A stretch of 64,000 bases of DNA from positions 1 to 64,000 of the forward strand of contig NZ_FRAX01000013.1 in NCBI RefSeq assembly GCF_900142465.1, in the 5' to 3' direction. The position numbers and the translations under genes were made by a program. Positions 15,869 to 25,382 of the stretch are shown one piece after another. Position 1 is the stretch's first letter, and each line of letters opens with the position of its first letter. Source of the stretch: Fibrobacter sp. UWH6. Lineage in GTDB: Bacteria; Fibrobacterota; Fibrobacteria; Fibrobacterales; Fibrobacteraceae. The notes under the pieces were generated by a model, which was not told the origin of the DNA, searched no databases, and saw only the letters and a program-made list of their open reading frames with translations.

Positions 15869-18067
15869 TTATCCTCTATACTTTATCATTTCTGCGCCTT
15901 TCACATAAATCGGCGCACCTTTGATGTAGTCTTCTTTTGTACTTCGCTCTTCTATGAATTTGGCCACATCCAACTTTCCTAAGGAAACTTCTTCGTCAAA
16001 GACGTAGCAGAAATAACGGCCTTGCGGATTCGGATATTGAGCCAAGCGCATTCTAGCTTCATCCATAACAGCTGTGTGATGAACTCTAAATACTTGCGGT
16101 TCCTTTGCCACATCCTCAATGTCATACAAGACTACAAACGAAACTTTTCTTTCACGGGTTTGCGTAATCAACTGCGCACCTGCACGATTCTTGTCTAAGC
16201 GGACGTTGTACAGCAATGTTCCTTTGTCATTTTTTCCAAGAATCCAATCAAGATGCTCCTGATTCTTATAACAGCCGACAACAATGTTGGCATCCATGTA
16301 GTTTTCAAGCCAATGCTGCGTAAGGAATCGAGCAGCAGGAGCCACATGCAACTTGCGAGGAATCTTTTCCAAAACAGAACTTGGATCTACTCCAATAGAG
16401 CATTCCTTTACTTCAAAATTCTGCTTCAGCAAGTCAAGCAAGGCTTCATTTTCTTCACGGAATTTTTCATCACGGTCTAAGGCAACGGAGTAATAATCCT
16501 TATCCTTGAAAGGTGTAAATACCTTGCCCAAAACCATCTGGAAATTTTCGCGCAAATATTCATCTGCAACAACATCAGCATGAGCCGTCATTACATAGAA
16601 CTGGAATTTGTCTTCCAGAACCTTCCGGATTTCCTTTCGGAACATTTCGCGAACTTTATTTTTCCATCCATCTTTTTGTGCAGGATTATTTCGACCGTAA
16701 AGTGCGATGATGAACAAGAAGTTGACATTGTAATGTGCAACAATTAAGGTATCGCGATCAAAAAGACGATTTTCAAACTGCTTGTTAACATAAGGTTCAA
16801 CTTTAGCAGAGCTAATATCATCGACTTGTTTCAAATCATTCTGCTGCGCACTGATAAAGAAGTTCGGCACCACATTGTACCCTTCCGTAACATCATCGCG
16901 CAATTTCAAGAGTCCCTGAGCATCCCCCGAATTATTAAATAGGTCAAGATTCCACTGAATCAAATTCCGAGCATAGGTGAACTGCTTATAAACCGATTCC
17001 GCACCCAGAGGCGTTTTTTGCTTGTAGTACTTCGAGTCGCCAATGTAATAAACAGAGTCTTCTCGATCATCATTGGTCAAGTTCTTATAACGGAATAAAT
17101 GGTCAACTCGTTTTCCGTCATCTTGATCCTTCAAACCACTTGGAATCTTGTCGCGAGGGTCGCCAATAAGTTCATCGATAATGGACTCAAAAACAATGTT
17201 AAAATTCGTAACCAGGAGATATTCCTGTTCCGTAGTTTCCACATTGATTTTTTTGCTCTGGTCAAAGAACGCATAGCAAAGTTCCCACAGGTACAGGGCC
17301 TTGTCGCTAAAATACTTGTACTTGATTTGACGCAAACGATTCAAACCAAATCCGTTCATGTATTGGCGGAACTTATTTCCTTTTATCAGTTCAAATCCCA
17401 ATGTAATCTGCACGGGGAAACCATATTCCTCACGCATATAATTCAGGATCGAAAAGAAGATGATCAAAAGTTCTTCGTCAAAATTTATCTGGCGTTTTTT
17501 ATTTACCACCTGAGTGTAAATGGGCGTACCATTTTGCACAATGGCGTCGTTTTTACTGATAGTCTTATTCCAGTTGATTTTATTGAAGCCAGAATGAATA
17601 TTCTTTAAAATAAAGAAGAAGAACTGCTGATTGTCGCGATTAAACTTTTGGAGAGCAAGCAGAATATCCAGGAATGTATTGCTTTGGCGCAACCTCCCCT
17701 TGCTCATTTGCGAAACATACTGACGACGAACTATCGTATTTTCAACGGTATCGTTAAAAACAACAATCGCCCTATAAATCCAAACCGCCAGTTCATAAAT
17801 GAAATCTCGCTCTTCTTGAGAAAGCAAATCGCCAGAACTTTCCAAATGGATTATATCTTCAGGCTTGCAATGTCCAAAGACCATCTCATTTGCATCGATG
17901 AGGACCTTTGGCAAAATAAACACGCAATCCTTTAAAGAAGGATTGTAGTAGTAGCCGACGTAATTTACGCTCACCTTATCCTTAACATCACGCAGCGTAG
18001 AAATTCCGTCAAGAATGTTCTTGACAGAATCCGCTGGGTACTGATATTCTTCGATAAGGATTCGCAC
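15869..18067 (-). CDS. LlaJI/McrC-type restriction endonuclease
   Basis: 732 residues from a GTG that directly follows the McrB stop codon (TAAGTG). The McrC-like N-terminal part spans about 1-180; the PD-(D/E)XK core has VDHLF (Asp322) and GDSKYY (Asp344, Lys346), followed by ESVYKQFTYARN. From about residue 590 a separate C-terminal domain begins (FVVLYDIEDVAKEPQVFRVH, then RYFCYVFDEEVSL), which could be PUA/EVE-like and read modified bases; that is inference. LlaJI is a GTP-dependent restriction system in which the McrC-like subunit cuts DNA under control of the McrB-like motor. Here the motor gene lies immediately upstream, and a methyltransferase and signalling genes lead the same operon. 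Confidence 0.88.
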   Translation of the reverse strand: MRILIEEYQYPADSVKNILDGISTLRDVKDKVSVNYVGYYYNPSLKDCVFILPKVLIDANEMVFGHCKPEDIIHLESSGDLLSQEERDFIYELAVWIYRAIVVFNDTVENTIVRRQYVSQMSKGRLRQSNTFLDILLALQKFNRDNQQFFFFILKNIHSGFNKINWNKTISKNDAIVQNGTPIYTQVVNKKRQINFDEELLIIFFSILNYMREEYGFPVQITLGFELIKGNKFRQYMNGFGLNRLRQIKYKYFSDKALYLWELCYAFFDQSKKINVETTEQEYLLVTNFNIVFESIIDELIGDPRDKIPSGLKDQDDGKRVDHLFRYKNLTNDDREDSVYYIGDSKYYKQKTPLGAESVYKQFTYARNLIQWNLDLFNNSGDAQGLLKLRDDVTEGYNVVPNFFISAQQNDLKQVDDISSAKVEPYVNKQFENRLFDRDTLIVAHYNVNFLFIIALYGRNNPAQKDGWKNKVREMFRKEIRKVLEDKFQFYVMTAHADVVADEYLRENFQMVLGKVFTPFKDKDYYSVALDRDEKFREENEALLDLLKQNFEVKECSIGVDPSSVLEKIPRKLHVAPAARFLTQHWLENYMDANIVVGCYKNQEHLDWILGKNDKGTLLYNVRLDKNRAGAQLITQTRERKVSFVVLYDIEDVAKEPQVFRVHHTAVMDEARMRLAQYPNPQGRYFCYVFDEEVSLGKLDVAKFIEERSTKEDYIKGAPIYVKGAEMIKYRG

Positions 18068-19801
18068 TTACTCGTCTCTGATTATTTCCATTTCGAAATT
18101 CAAATCGCTTTGCAAGTTTTTAAACAACGAATTGCAGGCAACTACATTTACTCCAGTTTTTAAAATATAATAACCAGCATTTTGATAGACATACGCAGCG
18201 TCTCTAGGATCAATCTTACTCAGTAAAGGTTTATTATACCGATGTAATCCATGTTTTTTTACAACATCGATTACATTGTCAATTCCGCATTTTTGAGCAA
18301 TGACATCTAGTGCAGCCGAGTACATGCCAAAATTGGTTTTATAGTCTTCTATTTTTAATTCTTGATCCCACAGCCTAATAAATTTCATTCGCTTTGTTGG
18401 ACTCGGCGTATTTTCATCGTCAAAAGCGCCCTCGTCACCATCTATAGCGCTATCTTTTTTTTTGACACCCAAATTCTTCAGCAAAATATCAACAACGGTT
18501 TCGTTTACAGAACCATCCGTGTTGTAGAAACTCTGGAAAGACATCGCCTTTCCATCATTCTTAAACATGGCATCATCAAAACCGTAATCCTTGAACACAT
18601 CGTTATAGATGTAGAATAGAACCTTGCTTACAAAACGGTCTGCAGAGATTACGGTGTTGTTCGCCTTGCAGAAATAGAAACCTAGTTTCTTATCTTCGCT
18701 GCTTGTTGTTGAGCCAATCTTTTCATTGACCTTTTCAAGGAAATCGCTCCAGCTATAAGCTGACCCGTTGACCTTAATGGACCAATTCTCTTTCTTGGTG
18801 TCAATGGGAATATACTTCCAATCCCAACGGCGCTTAAATGCAGAATCAATGGGGAACAGAGACTGGTCGCTGGTATTCATGGTTGCCCAGATATAAAGAT
18901 TCTTTGGCAACAGCAAAACTTCGCCAGACTTTACCCGTTCTGCAATACTTTTACCATCCTCCGATTTTTCATATTCGCCTTGAATTAAACCATCGTCAAT
19001 GTTCAAGTTTTTAAAAGTCTTTGACAAGAATTTTTTTAGATCGGAATCAGCGATAATCGGGTAATCCGAGAAACCAAAATCATTTCGATCCAAAAGCTGG
19101 AACAGGTCTCCGAAAATCTGGGCACAGTTACCACGATTGATTTCTTCTACAATCAAAAACTGCGGCTTATTTTCGGCAAGCAAAGTCCAAGCATTTACAT
19201 AAGCCTTCAAGAAAGCCTGGTCCACAAACTCATAAACAATCTTGGATTCAATAACCGGATTGCCATTTTCAACTACAACATGGCCAGAAACATCACGCAA
19301 AGGCACGTCGATTGTAGTCGGCTTGTAAGCCCCAACAAAAGTAGAGTAGTCACTATCTGGATGGAATGTTGTACGAACAACGCTCTGGCCTGCAGTCTGT
19401 TTCTTTATTTCATGAGACTTACCAGTGCCAGGGGCACCGAAGAAGATTATTTGTTGTGTCGCGTTTAAATTTCTTTCGGACTCACAAGACATATGTTCAG
19501 TCATAAACATATTTTTCGCTCTTATAAACATAAGGTATGTAGAAAGAGCATTCGAATATTGTTTATTTCCAGCTGAGTCGTATCGGAGAAATAAATCCTG
19601 AGTTTGCAACTGAGAAATGAGAGATTCAACATCACTCACATTATCATAATCAAGAATTGATAGATCTGTTGAATTTTTCAATAAATTTAAACACTCATTT
19701 ATTCGATTAAAATCAGCATAGTTATTAACACTTTTGGGACTTTTTGTACATTTTTCTATAAATTTTTTGTATAAATCAAGTTTCTCTTTTCTCAAATCCA
19801 T
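18068..19801 (-). CDS. McrB-type AAA+ GTPase of the LlaJI-like system
   Basis: 577 residues. An N-terminal helical segment of about 110 residues precedes the motor: Walker A GAPGTGKS at 122-129, Walker B FLIVEEINRGN at about 215-225, and the McrB signature MNTSDQSLFPIDSAFKRRW at about 308-326 with the arginine finger region. In McrBC and LlaJI this subunit binds DNA, assembles into hexamers, hydrolyses GTP and activates the nuclease. The N-terminal part, which usually sets DNA specificity, is short and not a recognised modified-base reader. The gap to the upstream receiver gene is 69 bases and to the nuclease gene zero. Confidence 0.9.
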   Translation of the reverse strand: MDLRKEKLDLYKKFIEKCTKSPKSVNNYADFNRINECLNLLKNSTDLSILDYDNVSDVESLISQLQTQDLFLRYDSAGNKQYSNALSTYLMFIRAKNMFMTEHMSCESERNLNATQQIIFFGAPGTGKSHEIKKQTAGQSVVRTTFHPDSDYSTFVGAYKPTTIDVPLRDVSGHVVVENGNPVIESKIVYEFVDQAFLKAYVNAWTLLAENKPQFLIVEEINRGNCAQIFGDLFQLLDRNDFGFSDYPIIADSDLKKFLSKTFKNLNIDDGLIQGEYEKSEDGKSIAERVKSGEVLLLPKNLYIWATMNTSDQSLFPIDSAFKRRWDWKYIPIDTKKENWSIKVNGSAYSWSDFLEKVNEKIGSTTSSEDKKLGFYFCKANNTVISADRFVSKVLFYIYNDVFKDYGFDDAMFKNDGKAMSFQSFYNTDGSVNETVVDILLKNLGVKKKDSAIDGDEGAFDDENTPSPTKRMKFIRLWDQELKIEDYKTNFGMYSAALDVIAQKCGIDNVIDVVKKHGLHRYNKPLLSKIDPRDAAYVYQNAGYYILKTGVNVVACNSLFKNLQSDLNFEMEIIRDE

Positions 19802-19870
19802 AATTCAAAGAGCCCATTTTTTATCACTAAATATTGTTGACGATTCATTTGTTGCCATGTGAACCAAAGT

Positions 19871-20803
19871 CTATTTAAGACTTTTCGTAATATCATTAAA
19901 AATACCGCTATATTTTTGCAAATTTTTTCTAATACCGGTTATCTTTTCTCGATCAAACTCCACATAAGGATCTTTTTTTGTCTTTAAGATTTCCTTTCCG
20001 TTTTTTTCTTCACTAACACAATGAGCTAAATCATTTCGAACATTAACAACATCTTCTAAAAAATCCTCATAGAAGTTATTTTTTCGGGGAGAATATTCAA
20101 AATTAACTTCATCTATAATAAGCTTAATTGTTCTCGCTTTTTGCGAGGAATCCATGCGGGGAATAATACTGTCAAAGCTTTCGTTTCTCCAACTATGAAC
20201 GCAATCCTTATTACATCCATCTTTTTTCAAACGTTTTTTCAAAGATTCTTCCGAATTTTTCACAATATGATCGTTAAAAGATAATCTTTTTTCTTCAGAC
20301 TCAAATTCTATATAATACTTCGCTACTATATTCTCCATTTTCTCATCGAGTTCGCTAACTTCTGACATTACTAAGCCACGAAGGTTGCTCAAATCATTCA
20401 GTTTTTCAACAGTCAAATCAATAATAGATATCATACTTGTTTTGAGTTGTTCATATGATGTGTCAGAAATCAACTTTAAAAATGTAATTCTGTTCAAACC
20501 TGATTTTGGAAGATCTAGCCCCTTTTGTGCGGAATAAAATAAAATTTCTGTATTTACACTTTTGCTTCGAATGTTTTTTATAAAATCTTCACCATTTTTT
20601 TCATCAATATTATAATCTGAAAAAATCACATCAAATTTCTTTTCAGAAATCTTATTTATAGCATCATCAACGCTCTCGCAAAAATCTAAGCAAGGATCAA
20701 AGAAGATGCTTTTAACATACTCCCTGATGTCATTATCAATTCCTAGTTCTTCGTATTCTTCTTTACGGTCATCAACCCAGAGTATATTATACTTCAAACC
20801 CAT
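19871..20803 (-). CDS. Response-regulator receiver protein with HEPN-like C-terminal domain
   Basis: 310 residues. The first about 125 form a receiver domain: ILWVDDR supplies the acidic pair, DVIFSDYNID the phospho-acceptor Asp, and ILFYSAQK plus FLKLISD the later switch positions. A helical middle follows, and near residue 260 the sequence VNVRNDLAHC matches the HEPN RNase motif R-x4-H. HEPN domains are metal-independent RNases common as effectors in defence. Its ATG overlaps the stop of the kinase-like gene (TAATG), so both are made together. I infer a phosphorylation-controlled RNase or adaptor; catalytic activity is unproven. Confidence 0.72.
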   Translation of the reverse strand: MGLKYNILWVDDRKEEYEELGIDNDIREYVKSIFFDPCLDFCESVDDAINKISEKKFDVIFSDYNIDEKNGEDFIKNIRSKSVNTEILFYSAQKGLDLPKSGLNRITFLKLISDTSYEQLKTSMISIIDLTVEKLNDLSNLRGLVMSEVSELDEKMENIVAKYYIEFESEEKRLSFNDHIVKNSEESLKKRLKKDGCNKDCVHSWRNESFDSIIPRMDSSQKARTIKLIIDEVNFEYSPRKNNFYEDFLEDVVNVRNDLAHCVSEEKNGKEILKTKKDPYVEFDREKITGIRKNLQKYSGIFNDITKSLK

Positions 20804-23226
20804 TACTTTTTCTCCCTCTTAAATCCAAAAGTAAATTCGACGCCTTTTTTCAAATTTTCTACTTGAATTTCCACGCCCATTTTTTTACAAATTTCGTGAA
20901 TATGAAACAAACCTAAGCCACCCCCACCTGTTGTAGAAAATCGGTATTCAAAAATTTTTGACATGATGTCTTCTGGGATACCCTTTCCGTCATCCGCAAA
21001 TGTCAAATTTATAAGGTCTTCATTTTCTATCCATTTTATTGCAATATTTTTTGCTCCTGCCTTTCGTGAATTATCCAAAAGACTATCCAACACAACAATA
21101 AAATCAATTGGAGCAAACTGCATTTCATAAGAAAGTGCCGTCTGTTTCACGCAAATTTGCATATCATCGTTTGCCAATGCATAAACATTCTCCATATACT
21201 CATTTACAAATGCAACGATATCCTTCGTTATTTTTTTTGACATTAAATCAAACTTTGCCTTACTAACAAAGTTCGATAGCGTTGAAATTTTTGTATTCTC
21301 AAATATTATTCTTTGAACAAATTTTACCACGCTCTCCAGATTTTCAGCATTAACAGCATCCAGAGCCTTCAGCGCAAGGGCATGAATAAAACTCGATGTA
21401 TGAGTAATATGGTGCTGCAAAGCACTCAATTGCTTCACATCCTTATTTACATCGGAGGATAAGAAAAGATTTTCTGTTGTGACACGATCATAGTGACCTT
21501 GAAGTTCTTGCTTTTCTGATTCAGCTTTTTGCTGTAGTGATTTTGCAACATTCGCTTCATATTTAGCTTCATCTCGTTCCGATGAAGCTTTTTGAGCCCG
21601 GATTTCAGCTTCTTCTGCTCTACGTACTGCAGCGTCTTTTTCTTTCTGCATTTCCGCAAGCTGTCTTTTTGCATCCTCTACGGAAGCCATCAACGAGCTA
21701 TCATTTGTCTGCTCAGCTATTCGTTCCAAATCACTAATCACTTGCGGATTAGCATTATCAAATAAAGTTGGCTGCGAAAAAATATTCGCAAGATCTCTAT
21801 TGTAATATAGGACCTGAATATTTTTATCGCTTATCAAAGTTTTAACTAATTGAACGAAATCAATCTTACTGCCCAAGCTAGAATTAATCACATAATCTGC
21901 AGAATCTTGATCCTTATCCTTGCCAAGGACCTCTCTATTCTTTTGAACTTCCAAAACATTCTTAAAATATTGCCTTTTTAAGAATCCTTCTCCCCAAAGA
22001 ACGCCAACAACATATCGTTCTAAACGATGATGAACAATCTCAAAAAAACGATATAGTTGCAAAGTCGTTTCAGACTGAATCAGCCCTCCATCTCGACTAG
22101 AAACTTCCTTAAACTCATCAATTAGATCCGTTACGACATCAACTCTACCAAATAAATCACGTGTTCCTAGAAAACGGTTATACCCCTGCTGAGCACGATA
22201 ATCCAACTTCCAACTATCATCACCCGGATTACCAAATGGCAAAATTCTAAAACCATTTCGGAACAAAAATACAGATCCATAATTGACGGGCTGAACGCCC
22301 ATCTGAGTAGAAAACGCTTGTTTCGCAGCCTTATTTAAAAAATAGAGGTTTATTCTTACATTCTCTAATTTTCCAAAGCTGTTTTTTTCGCGAATTCGAT
22401 ATATTTCAGTGCCTCTGTCCACAATTGAAGTTTCAACAAAATCCTTATTCAAGGCCACATCAATTCGCGTAGTCTTCAAGTTGATAACTTGAGCGATACT
22501 ATTTTTTATAACACCATTTACGATCTTTGAATCTAAAGATCCTTTTCTTTGTTCATCGAGATCACGTTTCTTTTCTGACTCGCATTTTATCTCAATATTA
22601 AAACTGATTTTTTCAGAAAAAGGGTTTATAAGTTTTTCGAGAGATCGCTTCAACTCTAATATAGTTTCTCGGCTCCATGCGTCTCTCAAATTTGTTATTT
22701 CAAGAATCGTGCCAGATTTTTGTTTTTTTGAAGAAAACAAGTCATCGTTTAAAACTTCATGATTTACATTAATACTGATGAATTCCTTTTTTTGGTCTTC
22801 TTCAAAATCAGACCAATTAACAGCAAGGTGCTCAACAGAATTTTGTACTTTCGTTTTTGTAAATAAATCTAACTTTGCGCCTAAGCGATCGCAAGAAAAA
22901 CGGCCAACTCCTTTCGCGCCAGCATAATGGCGATTTATCCTATCTCGATACGATTTCTTTTTTTCTTCTTCAATATCTTCAGTGCCATCTTTTTTTGCAG
23001 AATAAGCAAGAAACAACCATTTGTTTTTTAAATCGTCAATAGACATTCCCTTACCATCATCGCTAATGGTAATTTTATCCGGTTCAAAGTCAATAACGAC
23101 CTTCGAGGCGAAGGCATCGTAAGAATTTTTGACCAACTCAAATATGGCGATATTGTTGTTTCGTATTAAATCTTGACCAACAAGATTTTTTAGAGCAGAG
23201 CTAACTTTAAACTGAACCTTATCCAT
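20803..23226 (-). CDS. Dual GHKL ATPase: MORC/HSP90-like module plus histidine-kinase-like module
   Basis: 807 residues with two Bergerat-fold ATPase sites. The first is at the N terminus: ELVKNSYDA (about 30-38), ITISDDGKGMS and GAKGVGRFSCDRLG, the pattern of HSP90/MutL/MORC proteins. A long middle region and a coiled coil (about 515-600) follow. Then comes LSALQHHITHTSSFIHA, which could be a histidine dimerisation helix, and a second ATPase of histidine-kinase type: SLLDNSRKAGAK, FADDGKGIP and STTGGGGLGLFHI. MORC-like ATPases are known in bacterial restriction-modification operons. The gene overlaps the methyltransferase by 8 bases and the receiver-HEPN gene by 1, so sensor and receiver are encoded together. 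Confidence 0.85.
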   Translation of the reverse strand: MDKVQFKVSSALKNLVGQDLIRNNNIAIFELVKNSYDAFASKVVIDFEPDKITISDDGKGMSIDDLKNKWLFLAYSAKKDGTEDIEEEKKKSYRDRINRHYAGAKGVGRFSCDRLGAKLDLFTKTKVQNSVEHLAVNWSDFEEDQKKEFISINVNHEVLNDDLFSSKKQKSGTILEITNLRDAWSRETILELKRSLEKLINPFSEKISFNIEIKCESEKKRDLDEQRKGSLDSKIVNGVIKNSIAQVINLKTTRIDVALNKDFVETSIVDRGTEIYRIREKNSFGKLENVRINLYFLNKAAKQAFSTQMGVQPVNYGSVFLFRNGFRILPFGNPGDDSWKLDYRAQQGYNRFLGTRDLFGRVDVVTDLIDEFKEVSSRDGGLIQSETTLQLYRFFEIVHHRLERYVVGVLWGEGFLKRQYFKNVLEVQKNREVLGKDKDQDSADYVINSSLGSKIDFVQLVKTLISDKNIQVLYYNRDLANIFSQPTLFDNANPQVISDLERIAEQTNDSSLMASVEDAKRQLAEMQKEKDAAVRRAEEAEIRAQKASSERDEAKYEANVAKSLQQKAESEKQELQGHYDRVTTENLFLSSDVNKDVKQLSALQHHITHTSSFIHALALKALDAVNAENLESVVKFVQRIIFENTKISTLSNFVSKAKFDLMSKKITKDIVAFVNEYMENVYALANDDMQICVKQTALSYEMQFAPIDFIVVLDSLLDNSRKAGAKNIAIKWIENEDLINLTFADDGKGIPEDIMSKIFEYRFSTTGGGGLGLFHIHEICKKMGVEIQVENLKKGVEFTFGFKREKK

Positions 23227-24412
23227 TTTGTAAAACCTCCATTACGGCTTTACCAACTTGTTCGGCGAACAACGGGGGTACGGCATTTCCGACCTGAGTA
23301 TAACGAGGAACTTCTTTTTTTCTCAACTTGCCACCAGATGTATACTTCCCCTTAAATTCAAACCAATCGGGAAAACTTTGAATTCGTGCTTGTTCTCTTA
23401 CTGTCAATATGCGGGGTTCTTTGTAATGAACCAATTCATCGGGAATAGATGTAATTGTTGGCGCTTGGGCGTTTGCGTCTAAAACAGTAACACCTCGTCT
23501 CTTTAAATTTTCAACGTAACCATCTGAAGGAATAATTCTTTTCCCCGCAGGAGCTTTCGCCAATAGATCTTCATGCAGCTTCACAATTGTTTTGGAATGG
23601 TTCACGAAACGATGACTATCAACAGCAGTTGATAAATCACTCAAGGATTTTCTCATCAATCTTTGATAACCGGACTCAGCCTTCCCGTATAAACCAGCCT
23701 TAAAATTTTTCGAATCTGGCGAGAGGCATTCTCCGTTCTTTTTTTCGAGATCGCTCAAAGCTTCCCTAATAGTCGTCTTCATACCTATGCCATGTTCCGT
23801 ACAAAACGAAGCTCTGTTTTGTCTTAGTCTTTGAAAAACTAATTCTGGATCTTTATCTCGCATTGCAATTAAAATAAAACGCTTGCGTTTTTGAGGCACC
23901 CCAAATTCAGAAACATCTACTACATAAGAAGCTACTTTATATTCAAGTTCTTCCAACTTTTCTACGACATAGGTGGAATACTTTTTTATAGATCCTCGAT
24001 TACCTTTAAAGTTCACAGTGAATCCATGAACGTTTTCTAAGATTAACGCTTTTGGCTTTACATACTCAATAAATTCCAAATATGACTTAACCAGCTTATT
24101 ACGTTCATCTTTCGTATCTCGTTTCCCCGCTAACGAAAATCCCTGGCACGGTGGACCTCCTGCAACCAAGTCCACAGAACCTTGAAGAGCCTCTAAATCA
24201 TCCTTATTCTTTTTTAGGACCTCTTTAATATCGTGCGAACAAACATCTAGCCATTCCGGCCAATTAAAATGATTTTGCGAATCAATCAAATTGTATTTCA
24301 ATGTTGAAAAAGCATCTCGATTTTTCTCAATAGCAAACAACCCCTGCCAGCCAGCATTTTGCAAACCGACAGATAGGCCACCACATCCTGCAAAAATATC
24401 AATGTAACGCAC
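23219..24412 (-). CDS. DNA (cytosine-5) methyltransferase
   Basis: 397 residues, GTG start. All core motifs of m5C methyltransferases are present: I (DIFAGCGGLS, SAM binding), IV (GGPPCQGFSLAG with nucleophile Cys89), VI (ENVHGF), VIII (QKRKRFIL), IX (RILTVREQARIQSFP) and X (QVGNAVPP). The stretch between VIII and IX, which reads the DNA site, is about 140 residues. It leads the five-gene operon and would protect host DNA from the LlaJI-type nuclease at the end. The original LlaJI system has two methyltransferases; only one is seen here. The target site cannot be deduced. Confidence 0.93.
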   Translation of the reverse strand: MRYIDIFAGCGGLSVGLQNAGWQGLFAIEKNRDAFSTLKYNLIDSQNHFNWPEWLDVCSHDIKEVLKKNKDDLEALQGSVDLVAGGPPCQGFSLAGKRDTKDERNKLVKSYLEFIEYVKPKALILENVHGFTVNFKGNRGSIKKYSTYVVEKLEELEYKVASYVVDVSEFGVPQKRKRFILIAMRDKDPELVFQRLRQNRASFCTEHGIGMKTTIREALSDLEKKNGECLSPDSKNFKAGLYGKAESGYQRLMRKSLSDLSTAVDSHRFVNHSKTIVKLHEDLLAKAPAGKRIIPSDGYVENLKRRGVTVLDANAQAPTITSIPDELVHYKEPRILTVREQARIQSFPDWFEFKGKYTSGGKLRKKEVPRYTQVGNAVPPLFAEQVGKAVMEVLQNG

Positions 24413-24679
24413 TATTGAGCCATTCCCTTTTCAACGATACAAAAAAACAATTACAGCAAGCGTACAACTCACCAAGATGTAATATAGAATTATTCCGTTT
24501 TTTATTTCAAAAAAAACACTAAAACACACTTTTTTCCCCTCTCTATACCCCTCTGTCCTCCTTAACGCCTTTCAATACCCTTCTATACCTTTCCGTCCCG
24601 ATTTGTCCCCAAAAAGTATCTTGCCACTCCTCAAGGATTTCACAATATTAAGTTGTATAAAATTCAAAAAGGAGGAAAT

Positions 24680-25318
24680 ATGTTTTTTGACCCAACTGTT
24701 CTTGCGCCAATCGCAACAATTCTCGCATCTATCGCGACTTTGGCCGTCCCGCTCTATATTGGTATATCGCAAAACAAACTGCAAAAGCGGATGCACAACA
24801 GAGACTGCATGCTGGTGCGTCAAGAAAAATTGCTGGAGATATACAATGTCTTTGCGTCGTGTCTAAACAAGTTGAACATCAATGCCGTGCTGCAAAAAAT
24901 GAAAATGGGACAGCCAGAAAATCTCCCCGTCATCATGCTGGACCACGCGGACAAACTTTACAGATCGCTAGATGAAGCTCGCCTATTATTTGACGATGAA
25001 AAGTTACTCCAGGTTCTAGAAAACATAGCTCACAAATACAGTCGCTTGGTAAATGAATACATCGACTTAATTGCTGTGAGTCAATCTAAATATGCGGAGA
25101 ACCTCCAGAAAGTCTGCGAAAAATTTCCAGGTTTTCAGCCCCTGCCGCTCAGTAACATTCTAAATAACAAAGAGGTTGCTGACTATTTCAACGAGCTAAA
25201 TACAACGGAGCAATCCGCACGATGGGAAAAGGAGATAGAAGCCTTCCAAAAAGAAGATCTTTCCTTCGAAAATTTTGACATCTATTTCAAGAAGCATATC
25301 ATTACTGCGGAGTTGTAA
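24680..25318 (+). CDS. Small membrane-anchored protein of unknown function
   Basis: 212 residues from ATG 24680 with a strong GGAGG upstream; a start nine codons earlier would lack it. One N-terminal membrane segment (about residues 6-28, VLAPIATILASIATLAVPLY) is followed by a Lys/Gln/Arg-rich helical region that is probably cytoplasmic. Single-span proteins of this layout are common beside defence genes, but I recognise no family. It is divergent from the methyltransferase operon with a 268-bp gap in between, in which I see no clear motif. Confidence 0.7.
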   Translation: MFFDPTVLAPIATILASIATLAVPLYIGISQNKLQKRMHNRDCMLVRQEKLLEIYNVFASCLNKLNINAVLQKMKMGQPENLPVIMLDHADKLYRSLDEARLLFDDEKLLQVLENIAHKYSRLVNEYIDLIAVSQSKYAENLQKVCEKFPGFQPLPLSNILNNKEVADYFNELNTTEQSARWEKEIEAFQKEDLSFENFDIYFKKHIITAEL

Positions 25319-25382
25319 AATCCATTTCGACAAGATTCTGCAGGATTCCAAAACAGTTGTTAAATTTTGCAGAAAGTGATAT

